From positions 4,681,102 to 4,745,101 of the forward strand of contig JAXIVH010000002.1 of NCBI GenBank assembly GCA_036785325.1: 64,000 nucleotides of DNA, in the 5' to 3' direction. Below the pieces are notes generated by a model. It saw nothing but the letters and a program-made list of their open reading frames with translations, ran no database searches and was not told where the DNA came from. Positions 50,900 through 62,900 of this stretch are shown in pieces (within the stretch, counting starts at the first letter, position 1; the number at the start of each line of letters is the position of its first letter). The position numbers and the translations under genes were made by a program. This DNA comes from Urophycis tenuis (lineage: Eukaryota > Chordata > Actinopteri > Gadiformes > Phycidae).

Positions 50900-52489
50900 T
50901 TGTGTTTCTTTGGGTTGGCTGGCAGACAGCGTTCCTTCGATCCTGCGCGAAAAATAAAAATGCTGAGGTTTTTGGTCGAGGCGACTCGAAAAGTTGTGTG
51001 GATCTGAAAGGGACACCTGTTGGGTTGGAGGGCTCCGAGCAGTTGTCAGTTTCAACCCCGCACGATGAAGTCGACAGATACGCGTCGTGAGGTTTGACTC
51101 CGCCCACTTTACTCAGTGGGGCCCGGCGGCCAACTGTCAACTGAGGGCCCTATCACTTTCTGTCACACAGAGGCCGGCCACCAACAGCCCTCTGTAACCC
51201 GAAGCAACTCAATGCAATGGTATTAAAAAAGGGGGATAACCATCCCACAATAATAAACCAGAAATTAAAATGTCATCTAATGCCTGTCAAGGTTATTATT
51301 ACAACAAAAAAAAAGGTTTTGAAAAAATGTGGTTGATACATTTTAATCTGGTTAATCGTGTAGGTCTGTACCACTGACACGTTGCACAAGCTAGAATAGT
51401 TTTTTAAAATATTGTTTTGTTGGCAACATGTCAAAGCTGCTGTCCCCCCTTGTAACTTTAGCATGCTCCATTACTTGTTTGCCTTTCCTGACTGTAACAA
51501 TGTCTGGGCAACAAGACCTGTCTGGTATTATGGGCCAGCTTTGAAAGTCTTTCCTGTTTGAGTCCTGTTGCCCACGTGTAGCTTGATTTATGTTATTGGG
51601 TTTGAGATGCTTTAAAAAGAAAACTATTCTAAAAGCAATTGAAACTTTTTTTAAACTAGGTATATTAGACAGACCGACAATTAGACATCAAGGAATACAG
51701 AAAGACAAATAGAGACATACAGTGAATATAACTTTAAGCTGATAATTTTCCAGCAGGACAAAGAGACCAACACATTATTTGGATTTAAAATATTCTATTT
51801 TAGAACATTTTGTACCAATAAAACAGTTTTTGAGATACATTATAAATACATTCTGTACATATAATATTGTAAATACTATGTTCAAATACGTTGCTATTTA
51901 CAACTCGTTGTGAAGGAGAGCAGCATTGAAATCTTGTATCTGTCTTTAATCTTTAAAAAAATTAAGTCTTGGTTTTGGGACTTGAAATTACAGCAAAACT
52001 ATAAATCTATATTTAAAATCAGTCATCCACAGATCAGCCTCCTTATAATACAATTCTACAAAACATTGAACCTTCTTCAACAAGTTTATGCCATCGTCGG
52101 TGGTGTCGAGTTCACCAATCCTCTACATAAAAAAGATATTTTATCATCTGTAGGTAACTTCAAAAGTACTGAATGGCGACACACAGCCAAATCAAGATGG
52201 AGATGGCAAAGTGCAGTGATATCTGATGGGCCGAAGAGGTCGAGTGGCATTTTGAATGCGTGCGGGCATCACGTCATTTATGAGCTTCAGGTCCACACAC
52301 AATGTATTTCCTGTATCAACAACACATCTGTGGTTAGGTTAGGAGTAGCAGTCCACGCTATGTATGCTATGCTGTCCAACAAAGAGGACAAGACAGCATC
52401 TGGATTAGCCTGGCCTTGGACAAAACCGATGGGTGACCCTTTTCCACTGTCTACCTAACGTAAACCTAACCCAGACCCCTAGATGTGTT

Positions 52490-52660
52490 TTCATGTGTAT
52501 ACATTTTTGTTGCAGTTGTCTTTTTAACCATTTCTACTACTGAGCTGCACTTTCTACTTGACACCCACATTTCCTATCTGGGATGAATACAGTCTGAAAC
52601 ACTACTCTGTATACACCCTTCTACGGGATTAATAAAGTACCATCTCATCTCATTGTATGT
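52490..52660 (+). mobile_element. LINE 3' tail
   Basis: 'tatctgggatgaata' and 'gggattaataaagtacca' followed by TCTCA repeats form the typical 3' end of a fish non-LTR element. Only the tail is visible. Confidence 0.5.
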
Positions 52661-53617
52661 GTCGTTTGTAGAATTAAGAGTTCAATTGTTATTTAGTGAG
52701 CCGGTGTTGTGCCATCCGATGTTATGGTGGTGTCTGATTGACAGAAATGTCTGATGACTGTGATCAACCAGTGAAACGTTTGTAGCATCCCTAGCTCCAG
52801 ACAGCGCGGTCGGTGCTTAAGCTAACCAGCCTTGTTCCAGGCGTTCTCATTTCATGACCAGATGCCTGGAACAGGGGGGGGGCTCGAAATGTGCAATATT
52901 GGCAAATGAGAGAGCGGAACTTCTGAGCACGCATCCGGAGGGACTGTTTGTCTCAGTTGCATTGGGTTTAGTGGCCAGAGAAAAGGAGAGGGACTCTCGA
53001 AAGAGGGGTATCCATTTCGGTGAAATGTTTCCGATACTGCTTGGTCAAAAGATTCGGTCGTTCTTGTCCTCATCTTTGCGGTCATGAGCCTATTCTTCTC
53101 GCTCGGTGGACCAGCACTGCTCACCTGGGCGCACAGCTCGAGAGATAAACTGCGTTGCGATGCAGGGTCAAGAAGCTTAGCTGTTCCTGTCGTTTGTAGC
53201 GTTAGCGGTCGGTTTTGTTCACGTCCGTGGTAGCACCATCGTGGTCAATGTATAGTCAATGTAATAGTTGTGTCTACACTGGTGCCCTGCCTATACCTAA
53301 ATAGAACAAACCCATAATAAATCCCATGAGCCACGCTTGTGTTAGTCCCCCCCCCCTATGTGAAAGGGGCCCACAGACCGGGATAGTGCTACCATCCATG
53401 ACCCTCTCATCCTACTTGGGACACCTGGTCGAGAAGACCGAGCCATGGCTGCTCCAGTGAGCGTGGATTCAGGTAGGGTGTGAGAAAAAGAAGAAGTCAT
53501 TAGTTAACAAAAGTGGTGAGCCCGTCTTAGGGCTCTGTGTCCGGTGGCTAAGAAGCACCCAGAAACAGGTCCACCAGTCCCATAGTTGAAGATGGTAAGT
53601 GAACCACCATTGTTGTA

Positions 53618-53618
53618 G

Positions 53619-53647
<29 letters not shown>
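53618..53647. repeat. (AAT)n microsatellite
   Basis: About nine AAT units, seen directly. Confidence 0.95.
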
Positions 53648-53649
<2 letters not shown>

Positions 53650-54362
53650 GTCCAGTGCAAGCGTTTCGGGCAGCGATGTCAACAGTCCCACCCTCGATGT
53701 GGTTTAGATCCTCCACAGTGTTACAGTACTCCAATAACATCACGTAATATGTAGTTGGCCACATAAAAAACCACAGTAAAACACTCAAATAGTTCCAGGT
53801 CTTGCAAGTTGCCCCCCCCCCCCAAAAGCTCAGGACCCGTTAGGACACGTGGTATTAATCATAGAAATATGGCAATACGCGGCACACAGGTATATAGAAC
53901 AAGCAAAAAAAATAAAATAAACAGCAGAAATAGAACCCTAGTTCTTTGGTTACCCCTGATATAGTGTAATGACCTCGATATAAATGTTAGTAACAGTAGT
54001 ACATTGTTATGCATAACGTCTGAGATTATTCTAATTTGAACCTCGAGGAAGGATATGTTGTCTTAGAAAAATATTATTTCATGTTTTGAAAACAAAAAAG
54101 GTCTGAAGAATTGCTCCCAATGGACCGTTAAAAGTTAGTGTTCTCTATCAAAAAAATAGCAATGGCAAAACTGCATAGAGGGCTTTGCGAATGTTGAGCA
54201 GAAAGACGATGTATCTTCATGAAATGTACAGGTCCGATATGCTTCAGAATGGGGGAAGTGAACAAGTGGAAAGAAAATAACGCATCCTGTTTGTCTCGGC
54301 GCTGGGCCCAGGTACTGCACGGGGTCCTCTTGGGTCCACGGACCGTGGTTCTGCCCCGGACA

Positions 54363-56949
54363 CTATCTGATCACTGTCTGGGGGTCCGTCTCCAAAGAGG
54401 GCGGGCCCTTGGTGAGACGGGATGGTTTGACAAACACGCCGCGACCCGATGGACAGCGGAAGTACACCCTCCCCTGGACCGTTCCATTGTGCTTGCCTAC
54501 AGGGGGAGAAATGCTGTTAAGGCCTTGGACTGAATCACTGGGAATCAGAAGAACACCAATCAAACCCAGAAAGGCCAGCCAAGAGGTACATTTTTAGACA
54601 GCATTAACTTCACAAAAATGACTCACCCAGTGCCAAGTCCAGCTGAACGCCGACCCAGATTCCTTTCGCAAACTCCACTCCTCCGACGTAGTGGACCGTT
54701 CCCTTCCTCTTCCCCACCCACACCTGCTCCCCGGGGGCCATCCAGTCGGGGAGCTGCGTGGCAGGGGTGCTCTCGTCCCCGCTGGAGTCCCCCGAAGGCT
54801 CCGCGCTGCTGGGGTTGGGGCTGGGGCAGGGGCTCCCGTGGGGCAGGTCTCCCTGGGCGGGCTCGTGGAGTGGAGGTTCCCCTCCTCCTCCTCCTCCTCC
54901 CCCTGCTCCCCGCGGAACCGGGGAATGGGTGGAGGTCGACGGAGAGGGCAGCGTTAAGGCCGAGGCTGGGCCCTCGGTATGGACAGTTGTTGGGGCCACA
55001 GTCTGGGTGCAAGCGGACATGTGGCAAGGCACGGTTAAACAAACACAGCCCTCAGCGCTGCGACAGCTGCAGGCCGCAGCGCTCTCAGTGATACATCTTT
55101 CCGCGGCTGACGACACTTGGTCAGGCTTCCGTCGCTCGCCAGTTTGACGCATTTCTAAATACCGCTCTTCATCGCGGTCCCCGGCGGCCGAGTCCAGCGC
55201 CTTCTGCTGCCAACCCTCCGCAAAGTGTCCCAAGTCGCCCTCGCCGATGCCGTCGTCCACCCCTTTGAAATCGCTGAACTCCTGGCAGCCACCGGGAGCG
55301 CAGCTCCTCAACGCGGCCGGGGTCTCTCCCGCCGGAGAGGAGGCGCGGGGGGCCGCCGAACCCTGGAGCCAACCCCCCGCGGCCACGCCCCTGCTCGGCC
55401 TCTCCGCGCAGCCTTTCCCCGCCGGGCCGTGGAACGCGTCCTGCGGGTCCTGGGGCCTCTCCGCCGCCGGCTCCCTGGCGGCGGCAGCGGCGGTGGCGGC
55501 CGCACTGAGGTGGTCGAAGCTGTCGCTGTTGCTGAACGGCACGTCGGACAGCGTGGCGCTGGAGGCGCTGTGCGACACGTAGCCGCTGGTGCAGCTGCTG
55601 GCCGTGGGGCTGCGGCTGGCGGCCCGATCCCCCGCGCCACCGCCACCGCCGCCGCCGCCGCCGCCGCCACCGCCACAGCGCCCCGCCCCGGCCTTGAGGT
55701 CCCAGCGCGAGGACAGCGACAGCGCGTCTTGGGCGTCCAGGGTGGCGTTGTACACCTCAAAGTCGGCAAAGTCCTCCGGCACGTAGGGCCGAAAGCCGCC
55801 AGCGCCGCCGGAGAAGTCCGGGGCTCCGCCCTCCGGGCCGGACGCCACGTGCCCGCCGGCCTCCTCGTCCTCAGAGTCCTGCTGAGCGACCGGGCCGAAG
55901 GGAGCGGCGGGGCGCGGACGCGAGCGGTCGCAGAAGACACACACACACCGGGTTAGCCAGAGCACTGATATTACAGTATGCAGAACAAGAACACCTGATA
56001 TTTGGACCGCACGACCTTATGTGGACTGAACATGATATGAAAAGTATGAGGACATGCACATGAAATGTGAACACAATTCACTGACACAAAACAAACAGGA
56101 TGAATAGTGGAGCATGCCATATCTCTTGCCTATCGTCTTTTTTGGTGAATGGTGATACTTCAAATGTCGAAGGTCCAGAGTGTAGAATTTAGCATCAACT
56201 ACATGTAGTAGTGAGGGCGCAGACTGCAACTGATTACCTACCTACCTACCTACACCCCCCACTCTCCCCACCCCCCACAACCTTTTTCAACGACTACGCT
56301 AGCCTGAACTGGCCACCTACTGTATATTGGTCACCATGGTCACTGTGCATGTCGCAAATCTTTTCAAACAGCCAATTTACTTTCTCACACAGCCAGTCTT
56401 AGTCATAGCATCCATGGTGGTAAACTACATTCATAACATAGAATAATCGCCGCATGTATTGATGTTGACGTTGTTAGTCTCGCTAGCAGTCAGCGCTACA
56501 GCAGAATCAGAATTGCGTTCAGCCCGTGCATCAGGAAGAATCAGCATTAAGTGTGTATCTTTGCACGTGGCGCGCCCCATTTGCTCGCAGTAGTTCAGGG
56601 GCTGTTACATGAGGCTAAGTGAGCCTAAGTGTGTAACAACCAGTCCGGTCCGGGGGAATCCTCAGACCTTGGCGTGTGTTTTGACTGCACAGCGGCGGTG
56701 TTTGGCAGTGGCAGTGCTTCAGGGCCACTTACAGCGGGGCGTGGCAGTGAGAGGCTGAGCTGTCGTTTGGTGGTGAAGGTAGCGGTGGATGTGAGGGTGG
56801 AAGTGGGGGCTGCAGGCGAGCAGTGGCCATCACTGCCTGCCCTGGGCCGGCGCCAGGGGCAGGGAGGGGAGGGCAATGCAGGGTTGGTCGCACATGAGCT
56901 CATGCTCTGCAGATGGGTCAGAACAGCACATACACAAATCACACACACA

Positions 56950-56982
<33 letters not shown>

Positions 56983-59900
56983 GCAGCCACGTACACACAA
57001 ACAGCATGCATGGAGCAAGGTGGGATATGTTGTTTATAGTTAGTGGCAGACATGACAACTTACAAAAAAGAGGGTTTCTAGGAAAAGCCAAAAACTATCC
57101 CCTTGCTGATGAATGAATTGTTATGTCTCTGATTTATGTTGTTAGATTGAGCTATCAGCGAATGGGTATGTTTTACTTCTAACACTATAGTTATCATGTA
57201 AGTCTAACTAGTTGGTATGGCTCTTCCCGGATGGAGTCATGCAGCCGTGAGTCATGCTAGCCTGGTGTAGTACTACAGACCACATCGCACGGTCCGGTTA
57301 TTATCGCTCATACAGCAGTAAAGCCGTTAATATCGCTCAAGGTTAATTTCGCTCAACGTAAATCAGAACGGTTTGGAACACAATGCAATGCGCAGCTCGA
57401 CACAGAAGAGTGACACAAGACGGTCATGGAGGAAGATGAGGATGAAGGCACAGAATGTGAAGAAAAAGCCGTGCACCGAGCACTCGGTGCGGGGATAAAC
57501 CCCCGTCCCCCCCGTCCCCCCCCCCCCCCCCCTCATGGGACGCGGGCGTGACGGCGGCGGCGCCACCGGCCGGTTACCTCTTGTCCCAGGAGCGGCCGGG
57601 CCTCCAGCACCTTCTTGGCCTTGTTCTCCTCTCTGACCGTCAGCAGGGACTTGAGGAACTTGGGCGGCTGCGGGGAGAGCGCCTTGAAGGGGCTGGAGTT
57701 GAACAGCGTCGGGCTCTCCGGCACGGCGCCTGGAGCACAACGCGGCCGCGGCCGTTCAGAGCGTTCAGACACACACACACACACACACACACACGATGCT
57801 GACTCGGTATTGCTGCGTGTGTGCGCGCGGCTGTGGTGTCGGCTGGTGTGGCTCACCGTGGTGCTCCTTGTTTTTGACGGGCGTGCTGCAAAGGGAGACG
57901 TCCTGGAGGTTGCAGTTGGAGCCATCGAGGTTGGAGTCACAGTGGTCCTAGAGAGAGCGCGGAGCACGTTAGGTCGTGCACATGTGTAACCGCATCGCTG
58001 TATACGTCACATGCGCCAGGAAATATAGACTCAGACCGTGTCTGAGTAGGGACCTACCTTACACTCCTCATCCTCAAATCCAGTAAGATCTGTTTTACTA
58101 CAGGACGACTAGAAAAAAAAAAAATCACTGTCAATACACTTGTGTGTGTGTGTATATAATATATTTCTTTTATCTTATGCGTAATGCACCACGTTGCCTA
58201 TAGGGGGCCCCATTAGTATGTTTGTGTGTCTGTTTAAGTGTGTGTGTGTGTCTTTGTGTCTGTGTTTGTGTGTGTGTATGTGTGTGTGTGTCTTTGTGTC
58301 TGTGTTTGTGTGTGTATGTGTGTGTGTGTCTTTGTGTCTGTGTTTGTGTGTGTATGTGTGTGTGTCTTTGTGTGTGTATGCGTGTGTGTCTGTCTGTCTG
58401 TGGTCGCGTGTCTGCATGTGTGCGCGCATGTGTGGACGTGTTTGTGTGTGCACGAGCGTGCGTTTTTTAGACTGAAACAACACCCGGGGCTGAACAACAA
58501 AGACGCGATGACGTGCCCCCTGTGAATCATGTGAACAGGCACTCCCTGGGGTCAGGAGGGCATGGGCTGTGAATACCTTTCATGACCGCTCGCAGTCCTC
58601 GTTATCATTACCACTACTGTGGCCACCTATTGAAAACACTGTTCAGTTGGCCGCCAAGTGCAGACAGACAGTGCAGCTGGACGGCTGTTCCTTACGTGCT
58701 GTACATTGGGGGTGCTGAGGCTCCTCTTGAGGACTCGCCCCTTGACCTTTGCAGACAGGGCCTCTTTCACTGTAACAGCCTGGAAACAAACACAGCACAA
58801 GATTAGTCTTTGTTTGTCCTTCGCACATAGGCTTTTGTCTTGTGCTTTAGCACAAAATTGATACGATAGAAATCCATATTTACGTTTACTGATAATTATT
58901 CATCAGAATTGCTAATTATGTTCCTCAGTGTTGTCAATGTATGCGTTAGGCATCAGTATGGTGTTTCATGAAATCCATCGCACACTCATGTAATTTCAGC
59001 CTCATCGATTTCCTCCAATTCGAGCCTATTGATTGGGAGGAGGTCTATTTTCCCGCCCGGGGCAGCTGGATGAAGTGACAGCATGGTTTGGCTTTGAGGA
59101 AGGACAAACGACACAAAACAGAAATGGGGCAGGGATTCAGACCCACAATCTATCTAAAGTCTGTCCAAGGCTGGGTTTATCAGCCGACTTCAGAGGTAAA
59201 CAAATATACTTTTTTTACATTTTGGACACAGGACACATTCACCAAACAAGTAGGAGGAGGAGACCGGGGGAAAGTCTCAGGAGAGTTGAGTTGCAGCAGG
59301 GAGAGAACGGAAGAAATGTGAGTGGGAGCAGGAGAGAGGAGAATTTGCTGTGTTTGACTAAGGAAAGCGTATCTTAGTGTTGTCAAAAATATTTGGGTGA
59401 AGCAGAGTTGAGATTCTAATGACGTGAGATTGGACACAATAAAAAACAATGTACAATAAGAGACCGGATCAAGCAAAAGATGAACAAAAAATAGATATTT
59501 CTCTGTTTGGATCCCTTCCATAATGTTAGTATAATCTCAGCCTGTCAGTGGCAAAAACAAGAACTTTTAAGGGTTTAAGGGGGCATTTAGCAGACACTTT
59601 TGTCCAAAGCGACTTACAATCAGTACATTTGTGGGGTTCGACATATGGACAGTTGGAGGAGGGGGATCAAGGGGAACGAACCGCCGACCCTACGGTTAGT
59701 GGACGACCTGCTCTGTCCACCCGCTCTACCCACTGAGCTACTACCGCCCCTTTTAGAGAGATCACTGAGGGGATTACTGAGGGAACAAAAAATGTATGCA
59801 AATATGGAAGACAACTGACTTCCTTTATTAAAGGAGAAAAAAAAGAAAAAACACATTGCAAATCTTTTTCCCCCACCACCACCACCGCCGGTACCACCAG

Positions 59901-62900
59901 GCCTGCCTGGCTCCATCCTGGCCACAACAACACAACAACCAGCGCCCGGTGCGTCCGTACCTGCCGCAGCCTCTCCAGGCCCAGGATGTTCTCCACCTCC
60001 AACACCCCCCGCGTGTACTTCTCCATGTAGGTCTCCCCGCCGTGCGTCTCCTCTGTCCCGCCGCGGGCCGCCATGAGGGCCAGCGTTTCCCGCTCCTCGT
60101 GCTCCTCGGAGGCCTGGGGGGTGGGGGGGGGGGGGGGGGGAGAACACACAGACACAAGGGGGAGGGGCCTCCTGTGAACCACCACCATGGGGGGAATCCT
60201 GAGGTGCGATCGACTTTTACGGGAAAGACTGTGGTACCTTTGGTATGTTGGAAACAATCTCGTAGGTAAGTCCACAGGAGTAGAGCGTGTTCTTCAGGGA
60301 CATCTTCCTCTTCAGACTCTGGGTGAAGCTCTGTGGTGAAGAAACACACATGTAGGTCCACATTGTCCTAGATGATAAACAACAACCCAGTGAAACCCTC
60401 TGTGTGGGGTTTGGGCCGCCACGCTGCCTCCACTCACCTGCTTGTTGTAGATGTTGACGGCGATCCTCTTGCGGACCACCAGCTCCATGGAGGCGGGGTG
60501 GCTGAGCTGCAGCGTTACCTTGGCGATGAGGTAAATGCGCTCGTTGGGCGAGGTGACGCGGTTGAGGTGCACCGAGTCGTGGATGGAGGAGTCCCAGGAG
60601 CACGTGACAGACACCTGAGGAGCAACAAGTATAACATCACAACAGTGTCCTGACCTAATGTGATAGTAATGCACCGGGCAGGATCTGTGTGTTAAAAAGG
60701 CACTTTATAAATGCTCTTTGTAACCTGACACTTGGCCAGAGATGTTGTATACTAGCAATGGTTGATCTAGCAATTGAAATGCTTGAAACTTGTTCTGGTG
60801 ACTTTCTAACTGTATTTACAGCAATTAAATGTTTCACCTTCTTCTGAAAAATGTACTCTTTGTAAGTCACTTTGGATAAAAGTGTCTGCTAAATGCCCTA
60901 AATGTAAATGTAAATGTAAAAGAAAAGAAAAGGGGGTTTGTCACTTTACATCACATTGCCTGAGTTACTTAATTATTAGATTAATTAAGTAACTCCCCCC
61001 CCCGCTTCCCCAACACACATGACAAACCCGCTGCCTAGCCTCGTGGGAGACTCTGGTCATGGCAATGACCAGAAAATCGTGATTCAGATGAGATGCTGTT
61101 CCTGGTACGTCCACCAGGGAGCAGTGCAGACCTTACCTCCTCGTCATTGTGCCTGATGATGGGCAGGTAGAAGAACTGGCTTCCATGCTCCTTGGGCAGG
61201 ATGGAGTTCACGCCTGCAGCATGCGGCCCTGTCAGCTGGTCATTCAGCGGCAGATTATCCGCTGTTGAGAGGACATAAGTCATGTGTTTATGTTCCATCA
61301 CTCAACATACTAAACATTAAAAACCAAATATTACACTCTATTGTTGCATTCATTGCCATTTCGCCCTCACCGTTCAGGTCCAGGAAGAGTACTGGGATGT
61401 GAGCTTCCATTACAGCCGGTGGGGTCCTGCAATCAGAGAAACACACGGAACACACGGCGATTAACAGCAGTGGCGGTGTCTGTGCGTGCATGCATATACA
61501 CGCGCATTTGTGCGTGAACCAGGTGTACACATTCATATGCATGCAAACACACACAAACACACACACACACACACACACATGTGAGTCTGTATGTGTGTGT
61601 TTTACCAGTGTGCTGGAGCACCAGGGATGCCACTGCCGGGTGCAGGAACCAGCACGGCGTTCCTCTCCTCCGTGAGGCCCACCCACTGCTCAACCAGCCG
61701 CGCCTCCCGCTCCATGTCCTCCTCTGACTTCTCTACAGGCACACGGTGAGGTAAGGTAAGGTCAGGTAAGGTCAGGTAAGGTCAGGTGAGGCGTGAACTG
61801 GTACGGGTAAGGTAAGGTCAGGGTCAGGTAAGGTCAGGTGTGGGGTGAACTGGTACAGGTAAGGTAAGGTCAGGGTCAGGTAAGGTCAGGTGAGGCCTGA
61901 ACTGGTACAGGTAAGGTAAGGTCAGGGTCAGGTAAGGTCAGGTGAGGCGTGAACTGGTACAGGTGAGGTAAGGTCAGGGTCAGGTAAGGTCAGGTGAGGC
62001 GTGAACTGGTACAGGTAAGGTAAGGTCAGGGTCAGGTAAGGTAAGTGTGGTAAGATCTTATCTTACTTATCCGTTACTACCTCAACAATCACTATCTCCA
62101 CTTGCCCTGTTTACCGTTTACCGTCACTTTAATCACTACTGCCACTTTTCCTGTTTTTCAATATTGCACTCTGCACCTTAATCTGCATTTCAACCTGCAC
62201 CTTAATTGCTCATTTGCACTTCTGGTTAGAACGCCAACTGCATTTCGTTGTCCCTGTACTTGTACTCTGCACAATGACAATAAAGTTGAATCTAATCTAA
62301 TCTAATTCTTTAAGGTATGGGAATCATTGAGCGATCATTAAAGGACAGTTGACAAGAAACTTAAAAAGTAATATTTCAATATAGATTATACATCAATATA
62401 TGGAGCTGCAGAACTCACCAGGTTTGTTGATGATTTTCTTGATTTGTTCGTCCAGATACTCCCGTCGTTTGATCAGGGCTTCGGACCAGCGCTCCCTCAC
62501 ACAGTTAAGGTCTTCCTCCTGGTTTTAAGACAGGCGATGGGATGAGGCACTGGTAGGAAACCACTAACACCTTATAAAGGTAGAGTCTGTGCACGAGCCC
62601 AGGGAATAATTATTTTGCCTATTCATGAATTCACAATGATTGTCCTGGAAAAGTTATAGGTGTTGAGGTAAGCTACTGTAGGTATTTAGGAAACACAAAC
62701 CTTTACAATAATGGTACAATAATTAAGCATTATTAACATTACTTTATGCAGTAATAGGCATTACCCTGCCAATTAACTGTTAATAACTAACAGTTCATTA
62801 ACAGTTAACTAATGGGCTAGTAATAATTTAATTATGGTGTTCATATATGTTCATCTTAACGAAGGTAATTGTGTTCATGATAACTAAGGTTTTTATTTAT

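Larger units (their letters stand above)
51100..54360. other. Region between rbm24 and the kinesin gene
   Basis: The left end should hold the rbm24 promoter and the right end the kinesin 3' UTR. Between them are a LINE tail at 52490-52660, an (AAT)n run, an inverted repeat (arms 52833-52842 and 52864-52873) and a possible terminal exon at 52192-52310 (-), but no gene I can name. Confidence 0.5.

Noticed and set aside
51910..52458. 182-codon plus-strand open frame
   Set aside because: No domain, signal or splice context, AT-rich start, and the more protein-like reading in part of it is on the other strand.
53395..53478. Plus-strand first exon starting MAAPVSVDSG at 53442 with a gtaggg donor
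   Set aside because: Looks plausible as a start plus donor, but no downstream plus-strand exon or recognisable family could be found, so I did not list it.
55225..55956. 243-codon plus-strand open frame
   Set aside because: Antisense shadow of the GC-rich large kinesin exon; low-complexity composition.
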